Source: Bromus sterilis
Taxonomy: Eukaryota; Streptophyta; Magnoliopsida; Poales; Poaceae
Length of the DNA: 64,000 nt
Reading direction: 5' to 3'
Assembly (NCBI GenBank): GCA_950022295.1
Contig: OX465600.1
Coordinates: 2,852,001-2,916,000, forward strand
Of this stretch, positions 32,979-44,216 are shown one piece after another. The notes under the pieces are model-generated. The model ran no database searches, had not been told where the DNA came from, and saw nothing but the letters and a program-made list of their open reading frames with translations. Position numbers and translations under genes: made by a program. Within the stretch, counting starts at the first letter, position 1. Every line of letters begins with the position of its first letter.

Positions 32979-33829
32979 GGGAAAGGATTGTTTTCAACCG
33001 GCGGATTTTTTTATCGCGCGTCGACCACGTCCTTTGGATGACGCGTGTCCAAGTGGACCCCATCACGACCTTATCTTCTTTCTCTGTATCTTCCCGCAAG
33101 AGCACTCGTCCTCGTTTTCCCCCTTTCCTCTTCTCATTTATCTCTCTACGTTCACACCATGGATGCACAGAGCCACCCAGCCTACAAGCTATACCGGCAA
33201 ACCGCGGCGCCGCTGACTTTGCCGGCGAGTCGGGGAGGAGTAACTCGACCGCTCCCGACTCCCCACCGCCCGGATCCGGCGGATCCGGTTGCCGCGCACC
33301 GTGTCCGGATTTCCCTGCCTCAACCCCCTTCTCTGATAAGCTTGGATCCCTTTGCAACAGAGACTGTTGCAATGGTCCGATCGCAACAGAATATCTCTTG
33401 CAAAGCTCTTTGTCTCAGATGTGCGGTATTGACAGAAAAATGTATGGATCCCTTTTGCAACACACACTCTGTTGCAATGGTCTGACTGCAACAGAGCCTT
33501 TGTTGCAAAACTTGGTGTCTCAAGTGCGCGGGATCGGTAGAAAAATGCTTGGATTCCTTTGCAACAGAGGCTCTGTTGCAACGGTCCGATCGCAACAGAT
33601 CCTCTGTTGCAAAGCTCGTTGTCCCAGATGCACGTGATCGACAAAAAAAACGCTTGGATCTCTTTGCAACAGAGGTTCTGTTGCAATGGGACGACCGCAA
33701 CAAAGCCTCTGTTGCAAAGCTCATTATCTCGGGCACTGGTGACCGGATGGCTATAGACTATTCCATCGGACGATCCCGCAGGCGGCGGATCTTATAAAAA
33801 CTACAACTGGTAGACGCGTAGCATCGCCC
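32979..33829. mobile_element. non-autonomous Mutator-like element with perfect 9-bp TSD
   Basis: TTTGATTTT occurs at 32970-32978 and 33830-33838, while the paralogous site upstream of copy C (about 41020) has a single copy, so this is an exact insertion of 851 bp. Diverged inverted ends are visible: gggaaaggattgttttcaac then cggcggatttttttat at the left; the inverse of the right end runs gggcgatgctacgcgtctac then cagttgtagtttttat. It encodes no transposase. It lies about 160 bp upstream of the copy B start codon, so it could affect that promoter. Confidence 0.85.
33341..33745. repeat. four tandem ~104-bp units with palindromic cores, inside the MULE
   Basis: Units begin near 33341, 33443, 33548 and 33653 with a variant of cttggatccctttgcaacag. 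Each holds a dyad of the type GCAACAGAG-N-CTCTGTTGC and a second 'cgcaacagag...tctgttgcaaagctc' block, then 'gatcggtagaaaaa' or a variant. Units are diverged by several substitutions each. They are non-coding, although short open frames occur by chance in all phases. Confidence 0.8.
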
Positions 33830-33838
33830 TTTGATTTT

Positions 33839-36470
33839 CATCCGGAAAAAAGGCCAAAATTTGTCTATTCCGGTTGGGTCTAGTTTTAAACTTTTAATAT
33901 AAGCCAGCCAAAAAATTCGATCCTTTTTAAATTTCCAGCTCAATCTATGTTCGATAATAGCCCAATATATCCTCCCAAGCATATGGAAGTGTAATGTTGA
34001 TGTTTACATATATATTTTGTTAAAGATTATGGCATGCAGTTTTTGTTTTGCTTAATTCTAGAAAAAAATAGTATTTTAGTAATTTTTTGGTCATATTTAA
34101 TTTCGAGTGAAGTGCATCATAGGTCCTCTTTAATTTGAAATTTCAAATTTCAGTTTGTGCTTTTCGTCCGGAGTTTTTCGAAATTTTTCTGAAAGGCTTA
34201 AATTCACCTATTTCGCCCAGGTTCGATAAAAAACAGAAACGAAATTCAAAACCATGGATCGGATATGTCCTACATGGATAGGGCCGGCCGCCGTCCATCC
34301 GACGTGATGTATACCAAATAAAAGACTGGATACTATTTACATAGCAAAAGATCATATCCTAGCCTACTCTTTCTGGAAGTTCGATCTTGGATGTGCGGTG
34401 CATGGTGCAGGCGTTGTGCACGGAATCAACAATCAAGAATCATAGGTTTCTCATACGCCAAACCTGAATCTGACGCAATCATCTTTGCGATAATATTTTT
34501 GGATAAATGATGAGGTGGAGGAAACATAAATCAGAAAAAAGACATGAATTCTCTGTAAAAGATGATTCTTAGCAACAATACTTTCACTGTATAGCTTAGG
34601 AATTTCTACTTTTTTAATAAAGACATCCAAAGATATCTTAGACTTGATTAATATCGAGAAAAATAAAGACTGGTACAATGGATAGAAAACTGGACATGGA
34701 AGGACTAGTACAAAAATTACATTAAAAACTATACTAGTCTTTTTCTTTTTCTCATTGTATGCTACCCGCTGGAGATTAAAATTGCACTAAATAAAAAAAC
34801 AAAGAAAAGGGCCACCTACAAACGCCCTAGCCATACTAGGCTTTGAAGACTGCAATATTCACTCGTCCCTTGAGATGAGATATATAAATCACTGAAGCAA
34901 CATTAACTGGAGCATCACCCCATGCAAAACAGGCTTCTAATCCATCGCCAGTAGTTTAGAGAGTTGGAGAAACTGGAACAAATCACAGAACAAAACAAAA
35001 GAAGATGTTGAAGTCACCATAACCAAATCTAGCCAAGAGCTCTCCTTGAAAGACACATGGACTATCAAGATCTAGAAAAACCAATAGGTCCGGGGACAAA
35101 AACTCTCATGCGCCATTCATCGGTGTTGAATGGGAGGTCGTCGAGGTAGGGGGGACCAGAGAGACCTCATTCCAACATACCATCATCGTCATTACATCGT
35201 TGATGATGCTGGAGAAGCAAAAATATAGGGAAAATAAAACGAGACAGACAGGTCCCCAGTCCTCTTACTGCCCTTGAGGACGTCAGAGGGGAAGAAGAGG
35301 GTTGAGGTGGTTGGGGAAGCTGTGGCGGCTGAGCCTAGGGTTGAGAGGTGTTGGGCAGGGCATCGTTTTCGGAGATTTCCGGGTGGAATGTGGAATTATT
35401 ATTTACTAGAGATAAGACTAGCTAAGATATAACTCATTGTACATTATTTTTAATGACATGTATAGAGTACATGATGGACCTAAGATAAAATTATTTTATC
35501 AACCATTGTACATGCCCTTGCAGTTTCTATCTACAGAACGGTAGGGTTAGGATGCTCCTGCTTATGTTCGATATCATGCTCGGACATGCCCGCCTATTGC
35601 CAGTTGTAAGTTGTGCTTTCCTCAATCGCCTAAGGCCATGTACATTGCAGAGCTATGGATAGGCTCTCAGAGCATCTCCAGAAGCTTCGCTTTCCTCAAT
35701 AATTTTTTTTTATAGGGGAAGTTGGTAAAAAAATGCACTCTAGCAGCTCCCTTTTCCCCAATATTATAAGGAACTCCCCTATAAACACCTAAACTTCTCT
35801 CATATAGAGGGAAATATAGATCAGTCGATGTGCGGTCGAAAACACTGCAGGTTCGCCTTGCGTACACGACATCTTCACCTCTACTTTGTCACCGTGTGAT
35901 GACACGTGGGACGTCACTACACTGCCACCAATGGCCACTCCAACACCCAATGGTAATGCGCCACCTATATTGCCACCGTTCATTAGGGCACGACCTCCTC
36001 CATCTGTCATTTTTGCCCTTTCGATCACTTTGATTGATTACTTGCAAAACTGAACTCAATCAACATACATAACTTCCTGTTGAAGATCATCCATCTAGCT
36101 TGTTCAAGGAAAGATAAATATACCATAGAGCATATATGTATACGAATTGTGCAGCAAAGAACTCATAAGACAAATAGAAATCATGACTAGATCTAATCAT
36201 AAAGTGAATTCATCTATCATATCACAATAATCTCACCGAGCAATTACATCAGATTGATCACAACAATCATATAGGACAGCTCATGTGATCTTTGTACGGA
36301 AAAGCAAGAGAGAGAAAGCCATCTAGCTAATTTCATAGATAGAAAGCCGAAAAAAGGGCTCACGAGTGATAATGGTGGCATCAAAGTAAATGTGGATGGT
36401 CACCGAGATGACTTTCCCGTCTGACAGAGCACCGGAAATACTTTGGGTTTTATTCGGCTCTCGCTTTAGT
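33839..36470. repeat. upstream DNA of copy B, duplicated upstream of copy C
   Basis: This matches about 41020-43625. Landmarks are 'gttaaagattatggcatgca', 'atcatatcctagcctactct', 'cttagcaacaatactttcac', 'gggttgaggtggttgggg' or its variant, and 'aactcattgtacattatttt'. No coding gene is supported. A small Tourist-like inverted pair (aactcattgtacatt ... aaccattgtacatgccc) lies at 35430-35518 and recurs in the C copy. Confidence 0.65.
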
Positions 36471-36878
36471 ATTTCTAGAGATATGGAATATTTTTGAATG
36501 AAGTGCAACAGTAGCTGAGAAGAAGTCGGCTAAAGATTTCCTGATTGCCCAAGGAGTAGAAGCTTCCAATAAGTTCCTGTTTGAAGCAGTTGTAGCCAGG
36601 TCCAGGCAGTCAATGAGAAAATTGGAGAGTGAATGTTCAAACATTTTGCACTTTGCGCCGCAAGCAACAGAGCAAGGACAACCTAAGTTGTATACATGTG
36701 TAGAAAGTATTGTAGAGAAACTAATGTTAGTTCACTCGCTAGTCATGGCAGGGAATTTACGATACACATGGTATGCTACTTGAAAATCATTGTAATTGTG
36801 AGAGATAAATCCGGCAGATCTATCGATAGGGTATATCAGCAAGGTGGGTGGATAGGATGTTAAACATAGACATGTTTT

Positions 36879-37048
36879 ACACAGGTTCAAGCCCTCTAGA
36901 AAAGGTTATACCCTACTTCCTTCTCATGTTATATTATCGAGATGGGGTATGCAAAGCACGGGTTACGATCAAGCCCGGAGACAGGTATTACACAGGTTCA
37001 AGCCCTCTAGAGGAGGTAATACCCTACTTCCTTCTCATGTTATAATGT
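36879..37048. repeat. tandem direct repeat, ~56 bp repeated at 114-bp spacing
   Basis: A unit containing 'caggttcaagccctctaga' and 'ataccctacttccttctcat' occurs at 36879-36935 and again at about 36993-37048, nearly identical. The DNA between holds 'gatggggtatgcaaagcacg'. It is non-coding; the origin is unknown. Confidence 0.7.
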
Positions 37049-37115
37049 GATCAAGCCAGACCACTGAATCCCCTTTGACTGATGGTTAACATGACGTATG
37101 TTAGTGGGTTGGGAC

Positions 37116-37627
37116 CAAGTTTTTGGGTACCGGGCGAGAAAATCGGTTACCGCCCGGTACCCACACTTCTCGCTACCCCACAAAAAAGTATTGTACCGAG
37201 AAAAAAATATCGGCATTTTGAATTTTCAAATTTAAACGATCACTTTATGGTTAAATAAGATAGAAACTTTTGCTTGTCATCTAAACACTGGTGGTGTATT
37301 GGTTGCTAGCCCATTTTTGGACTGGTCGTAAGATCCCAGGTTTGAACTCGTGACCTAGATGAGTAGAATGTAGGACGTAGCCATTAGCCCATTACAGCAA
37401 GAGAGCGCTTCATGAGTACATAGGTAGGACGTAGCCATTTCAGTAAGAGAGCGTCGTGGTATTAAATACGTTTTGTTATTTATCTATATAAGTGATAAAA
37501 AAAGTTGAAGTTTCAAATTTGATTTAAAATTTCGTTCAAAATTTATCCAAAAAATTTTGGTTACCGCAGTAACTGAAAATATCACCCACCCATAAGAAAA
37601 AAGGATCATTCCGTGTCGAAAACCTTG
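37116..37627. mobile_element. hAT-like non-autonomous element with 8-bp TSD
   Basis: GTTGGGAC flanks both sides (37108-37115 and 37628-37635), the 8-bp duplication expected of hAT elements. Ends are short inverted repeats: CAAGTTTTTGG and, on the other strand, CAAGGTTTTCG. Near the left end 'ggtaccgggcg' and 'cgcccggtacc' form an additional internal dyad. There is no transposase ORF. Confidence 0.75.
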
Positions 37628-38111
37628 GTTGGGACACCACTAATGCCAGGTCTCGCCAATCTGAGGCATGTGCCTTGAAACCCTTGGTGCATTACCGGCT
37701 ACACGCCAATCTGATCCCTCACTGATAAGCATGACATTGGTAGGGAATCATGCAGGTTTGTTTCCATGTGTCATGAATTTATTGTCGCCACTACACCTTC
37801 GAGCTAAGCTATTACAACTAGGCAGGGGAGAAGGCATAACCATTCCTGCTACCCCGCCGCCCTGATGGTCATCCAGTTCGCTAGTTCCTCCGATATGAGC
37901 GACCAAAAGGGATCGCATGAGGGTACATGGGAGCGTCTGGTCGGCGGTCGCTCCAGATTCGGGTCCATATTCAAAATGTTAGTGTTCAGTTTTTATTTCG
38001 TACACCAGGGTGGATCTATCCGTGTCCGATCGTTGGCCGGTGGCCCTATCTGTGTCCGACCCGGACATGTCCGATGGTGTTTGTAAATATGAAGAGGCGC
38101 CGGACGCGATT

Positions 38112-38340
38112 ATAGCAATCTCAGGTTCTCAACACCCTCGTCCCCACTACCACAAGAACTTCGATGGCGGATGGCGGCGGCGGCGGCGAATACAGCAATC
38201 TCAACGCCTCCCCCACAAGAACTGTTATGGTGGATGGCGGCGGGGAAGACGTCGTGGAGGTGGAGGGGAGGCCTTTTCTGGGCAAAGGGTATCATACCAT
38301 ACTTCATAGCATTCTTCTGTCACAACATTATGCAGCATAG
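38112..38340 (+). pseudogene. inverted 5' fragment of a fourth DUF6598 gene, fused to a 3' flank
   Basis: On the plus strand, opposite to genes A-C, lies a copy of the DUF6598 leader and start: tagcaatctc..., then ATG at 38164, MADGGGGGEYSNLNAS and MVDGGGEDVVEVEGRPFL. At about 38279 it breaks and runs directly into the 3'-flank sequence of copy C (gggcaaagggtatcatacca). The chimeric frame stays open for 58 codons to a TAG at 38338-38340. DNA upstream (about 37980-38100) also resembles the upstream regions of B and C in inverted orientation. The fusion is probably the breakpoint of an inversion or a fold-back duplication. Confidence 0.75.
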
Positions 38341-38943
38341 CTTGTGCACCAAGTTGATCACAAATTAAACAAGTCTGATCAGTAGTTATGAGCAAGTTGA
38401 CATGCACTGTAAACAGCTGATGCCATGTAACCAGTGAAACCTGAGCTCACATAGCAATCATATTTCAGGTGACTAGGCAAGTAGAGGCAGGTGTTTTAAA
38501 CAAGATAAAAATGAAAACTGAGAGTTCTGCTGCAGCTCAAGTTCCCTGAAGACCATATCCATCAGATTCTAGTTGTACAGAATGAAAGAAAATATTATTC
38601 TGAACAGTAACATGGCATATTAAAAAAAACTTCACACTTTCCACAATGTGGCTGATTAACGGTCAGATCGTAAATAGTTCCCACATCGTGAGTTATAGCA
38701 GTAAGCAGTAATGAATGTAGAAAAACATCAACAGATGACTTATAAAACAGAGTTGATACGCACATAGTCGAAATCTTACATAGCAGATCTTATACAACAA
38801 TAGGACCACATGTTACATAGCTGATCAAATACTTGAACAAACAAACACCGACTGGCAAAACAGAAAAATAGAAAGATGTAACTGGCAGTGGGTATCATAC
38901 TTCATAACATTCATGCCTGAGCATCATCAAACTTATATCCCTC
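38282..38943. repeat. 3' flank of DUF6598 copy C
   Basis: This is related to 9320-10125 and 30240-30862 and is the right-hand partner of the breakpoint at about 38280. No gene is seen in it. Confidence 0.6.
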
Positions 38944-41055
38944 TCACAGAATAACCTTGTTGGTTCGAAGGATAGCTGACCAAGCAATGGTAATCTTCAC
39001 CTTAGAGCCTTCAAGGAAACATTCATGTTCACTTATGCCACAATTTTGAGGCTTGACCTTGAAATCAGTTTGCGCAGAAACTATAGGAGGAGACTCTGAG
39101 AAGGCTTCGATTACAACTTCCAAGGTTTCTCCCCATTCTTCTGAATCGGCTTCTTCCAATTCTTCTGAATCGGCTTCTTCCAATTCTTCTGAATCGGCAC
39201 TCACTCTCCTTGATTCAACAGAAACAACATGCCTTGACAGATCAAGGTAACCATCTTCGCCTATTGGCATCTTCCCACCATCACAATAACGAGAATCAAG
39301 CAACACAACTTGGGTGGGTGAGGCAGTGCCTTGACCTCCATGAGGTGATGTGGAGCAAGCAATTCGGCCTCCATGAAGAAAAGGGCTTGTATTGCCTTTG
39401 ACAAAGCCACCGACACGCAAGAAAGTTGCTTGGACTGATGTACGGTATAGCCGCTGCAGGCTTAACTCTGTTGTGCAAAGACGGTTCTTGAAGGTGAAGG
39501 TATATGGGCCTTTAACGGTAGAAAAGTGACTGTACTGGCATCTTTTACAGATCAAGACACAGTCTTCAGAATCTGTTGGGCCCTTAAGTTTTAGTTCGAC
39601 TTCAAGGTTAACAGCATCATCAGCCAAAATTGCACGAGATGGGCCAGTCAAGCACAAAAAGGGGTTCTGCAGGCATCATCAATACGCATGATCAATTGTA
39701 AAGAACCAATGGATCAACAAACTAAGACGCATGAAACAATGAGGAGATAAAAAAGGAAATTTAACAGAATACAGCAGACTATTACTTCTTGGGTGATCTC
39801 TTGGAAGTTGCACCTTTGCCGGATGAAGAGAAGATTGCGTCTGCGATCCACACTGTCTCGTGCGGCGACGATGCCATACACTTTGAGTGGCCATTCCAGG
39901 AGTGGCCATTGCAGGTCCAAATCGATCTTGGCAATTTTGAAGGAGAAGATCTGCACGGCGTTCTCGGTTGTAATATGATTGAGTGGGATCTGCCTGGGTG
40001 TGTAGTGTGTAAAGTGCATTGGGCTCACTTGGGCTGCACAAATTTGTAACAAATATAAGCCAAGTAAGTGTTACTTAGTGTACATGGATCCTAATAAACC
40101 ATTAATCAGTAGTTGGCAATTAGAGAGGAACAAACACTGCTGAGTGATTAACTAGTGTTGGACATATCTTACTAGTGAATTTGAAGTGCTCAACTCTCTC
40201 TGACATGCCTTCACAATAGTTCTCGAAGTCACGCACGTCCATCTCCATCTCCTTCTTGGCCTTCTCCTTGTTATCCATCTTCTCAAATTCCTTCCTGGAC
40301 TTCTCCATCTTCTCCCTCTCCCCCTCCAGAGTCAGCACAATATCAATCGGGTACTTGTGCCAGTAAGGTTTCAGTTGCGATTTGAACTTGGACATGCTGC
40401 CCTTCAGTTCAGCCAACTCCTTTACCATGTCCTCATATTCAGTCTCTTTGCCTCTGCTGCTGAGTGGGGCTGATGGTTTGATCCTGTATCTTATAAGAGA
40501 CACCATACCTTCCAACTGCACGCAGAGATTCTCCATCTCCTGCTCCGAGATGATGGATTTAGATTTCATCTTGTCCTTGTCAAGTTCCTCATCCGCAACC
40601 TCGACGCACTTGAATTCCGTCATCTCTGTATCCACCTGCCGGCCTGTGGCAGCCATCGAGTCAGTTGATGTTTTCTCCTCATCCACCTCATGCTCATCGC
40701 CAATCTCATCCGAATCCATCCACGCGCCAATCTTGTGGTCGCTGGCAGCCATGGTCTCGCTCTGATCTTCAGCATCAATTGAACTCGTACCCGGAGCGCC
40801 CAGCTTGCGGATTTTTAACGGCGGAGGGCTCACTAGGAAAGGCCTCCCCTCCACGACGTCTTCCCCGCCGCCATCCACCATAGCAGTTCTTGCGGGGGAG
40901 GGGATGGGGGTGTTGAGATTGCTATACTCGCCGCCTCCGCCGCCGCCGCCATCTGCCATCGCAGTTCTTGCGGCAGTAGGGATGGGGGGTGTGTCTATGG
41001 ACATGATCGGATCAGGGTTTTGATTTTCATCCCAAAAAAAGCCAAATTTTGTCAA
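38944..41055 (-). CDS. DUF6598 domain protein, copy C, 3 exons
   Basis: Exons are 41055-40173, 40033-39786 and 39666-38944, giving 617 aa; introns are GT-AG with phases 1 and 0. The ATG at 40959 (MADGGGGGGGEYS) aligns with the fixed start of copy B and would give 585 aa; the longer start adds 32 residues and may not be used. The N-terminal half is acidic, with SIISEQEMENLCVQLEGMVS and a charged helix. DUF6598 follows from MHFTHYTPRQIP through WPLKVYGIVAARDSVDRRRN, CLTGPSRAILAD and VVLLDSRYCDGGKMPIG. Near the C-terminus a short acidic motif (ADSEELEE) is repeated by tandem 24-bp duplication, absent from A and B. Frames are otherwise intact. The molecular role is unknown; no targeting signal is obvious. 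Confidence 0.87.
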
Positions 41056-43785
41056 TTCCAGTTAGGTCTGGTTTAATATAAGCCCGCCGAAAAATTGGAC
41101 ATTTTTTATTTTTTCAGATCAATCTTTGTTCAATAATAGCCCAATGTATCCTCCCAAGCATACGAAAAATCAAATGGTCATGTTTACATATATATTTTGT
41201 TAAAGATTATGGCATGCAGTTTTTGTTTTGCTTAATTCTAAAAAAGTGGTATTTCGGTAATTTTTTGTCATATTTCATTTCAAATTTCAAATTTTGAACG
41301 GAACTTTCCGACATTTTTCTGAAATGCCGAAATTCATCCATTTCGCACATGTCCGATGTAAAATACAGAAAACGAAATTCAAAACCTTGGATCGGATATG
41401 TCCTACACGGATAGGGTCACCGGCCATCCAACCTGATGTATACCAAATCAAAAACTGAACACTATTTACATAGCAAAAGATCATATCCTAGCCTACTCTT
41501 TCTCGAAGTTCGATCTTGGATGCGCTGTGAATGATGCGGGTGTTTTGCACGGAATTAATTATCAATCAAGAATCATCTGCTGCTCATCCGCCAAACCTGA
41601 ATCCGACGCAATCATCTTAGCGATAATCATTTCGGATAAATGATGAGGTGGAGAAACATAAATCAGAAAAAAAATACTTGAATTCTCTGTGAAAGATGAT
41701 TCTTAGCAACAATACTTTCACTGTATAGCTTAGGAATTTCTAGTTTTTTAATAAACACATCCAAAGATATCTTAAATCTAATTAATATTGAAAAAAATAA
41801 AGAACGGTACAATGGATAGAAAAGTGGACATAGAGCGATTAGTAAATAATAAAATTACATTAAAAACTATACTATTGTTTTTCTTCTTCTAATTGTATGC
41901 TACTCACCGTAGATTAGGATTACACTGAATCAAACAACAAAGAAAAGGGACACCTACAAACGCCCTAGCCATACTAGTCTTTGAAGACTGCAATAGTCAC
42001 TCATCCCTTGAGAAGAGATCTATAAATCACTAAAGGAACATCGGCTGGGTCATCATCCCAGGCAGAACAGGCTTCTAATCCATCATCACAAGTTCAGAGA
42101 GTTGGAGAAACCGGAACAAGTCACAGAACAAAACAAAAGTAGATGTTGATGAAGTCACCATACCAAAAGCTAGCCAATAGCTCTCCTTGAAAGTAACATG
42201 GACTACCTAGATCTAGAAAAACCAACATGTCTGGGGACACAAACTCTCAGGGAACCTTAATCGGTGCTAAATGGGAGGTCGTCGAGGTAGGGGGGAGACC
42301 AGAGAGACCTCATTCCAACACACCATCGTCGACATCACCTTGTTGATGACGTTGGAGAAGCAAAAACATAGGAAAAATAAAATGAGACAGACATTTCCCC
42401 ACTAGTTTTACTACCTATGAGAACGTCAAAGGGGAAGAAGAGGGCAAAGGCGGTTGGGGGAAACTGTGGCGACTGAGGCTAGGGTTTAGATGTGTTGGGC
42501 AGGGCATTGTTTTCGGTTTGTGATAGCCTCATGTATCAGAGATTTGGGGATTGGAATATGGGAATTTTTAGTTACTAGAGATAAGACTAGCTAAGATATA
42601 ACTCATTGTACATTATTTTTCCATGTCTAGAATACAAGACGAACCTAAGATAAAATTATTTTATCAACCATTGTACATGCCCTTAGAGTTTCTATCTACG
42701 AAACGATCGGGTTAGGATGCTTTTGCTTATGTTTGATCTCATGCTCGGACATGCCCGCCTATTGCGAGTTGTAAGATGTGCTTTCCTTAATCGCCGCAGG
42801 CCATGTACAATGTGGAGCAATGGATAGTGAGCATCTCTAGCCGCTTTCCTTTCCTCAACAAAAATATTTTATGGGGGAACTTGGTCTAAAAGATGCACTC
42901 TAGCAGCTCCCTTTTCCCCAATATTTTGAAGAACATCCCTATAAACACCTGAAATTCTCTCATATAGAGGGGAAGATATCCTCCCCTACCCATCACTCGA
43001 TGTGCGGGGGAAAACACTGCAGGTTCACGTTGCGTACATGACCTCTTCATCTCCACTTCGTCACCGCGTGATGCCATAGCGGAAGTCCCCGCGCCACCAC
43101 CAATGGTCACGCCACCACCCGATGGTAATGCACCACCTATATCGTCGATGTTCACTAGGGCGCGACCTCCTCCATCTTTCGGCCACGTTGGTAGATTACT
43201 TGCAAAATTGAACTCAATCAACATACATAACTTCCTCTTGAAGATCATCCATCAAGCTTGTCCAAGGAAAGACAAATATACGAAGAGCATATATGGATAC
43301 GAATTGTGCAACAAAGAACTCATAAGACAAACAGAAATCATGATTAGATCTAATCATAAAGTGATAATTCATCATATCGCAACAATATCACCAAGAAATT
43401 ACATCAGATTGATCACGATCATATAGGACAGCTCGTGTGATCTTTGTATGGAAAAGCAAGGGAGAAAAAGCCATCAAGCTAATGTCATAGATCCAGAGCC
43501 GAAAGGAAAGTACTCACGAGAGATCATGGTGGCATCGAAGTAAATGTGGATGGTCACCAAGATGACTTCCCCGTCTAATAGAGTACCGTAAATCCGATGG
43601 ATTTTATTCGGCTCTCTCTTTATACTAACGCTAACCTTCAAAAAAGAAGAAGATCTACTTTTCCTAATGTGTGCAGGCAAAATGATAAATGGAAAAATCA
43701 ATGCAAATCCCCATAATTGAATCCATTTGGGGCAACTTCCCCTCTGGAGGGAAAGTCATTTAACACTCATATGCCAATGCCTCCC
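41056..43785. repeat. upstream DNA of copy C, partner of 33839-36470
   Basis: Up to about 43625 this follows the copy B upstream region, without the MULE. Its uninterrupted 'ttttgattttcatccc' near 41020 is the empty-site reference for that insertion. Beyond the homology, the DNA up to the gypsy element at 43786 holds no recognised gene. Confidence 0.6.
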
Positions 43786-44216
43786 TGCTTATTGGCTTCT
43801 CGCCCTTCATTGGTGAGCCCCAAGTGGAAGGCGTGATGCAGTGCAGCAACAATTTTCCCTCGGTGAAGATACCAAGGTTTGTCTCCAGTAGGACTCCAGA
43901 GATGATAAGTAGGTGTCAGCGGCGCGACTGACGTGGACCTGCACACAGACACAGATAACTTTGTTCCCAACGAAGTTCAGAGAGGTTGTCAATCTCTCCG
44001 GTCTTGTTGTTCACAAATGATAAAACGCAAGGGATAATGATAGCAACTTGAAAGTAAATGCAAAAAAGTAAATAAAGCTTGGAAACAATAATGAGGATAT
44101 GGACCGGGATACGTGATGTTCACTAGTGATGTCTCTCTCCCAAAAGACGATAAAACTGCTATGCGAGGTAAACAAATTACAGAAGGGCAATTGACAGAAT
44201 TATGAACGCACCGCAA

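Noticed and set aside
33320..33736. Overlapping ORFs of 65-199 aa on both strands in the MULE
   Set aside because: They follow the 104-bp repeats in several frames, as expected of any stop-poor tandem repeat.
33341..33745. CRISPR-like array
   Set aside because: Units are contiguous and diverged, with no unique spacers, and this is a plant nuclear transposon.
35789..36028. Gly-rich ORF with a related one at 42886-43248
   Set aside because: It is shared only because the segment is duplicated; the frames differ in length and start, and no domain is recognisable.
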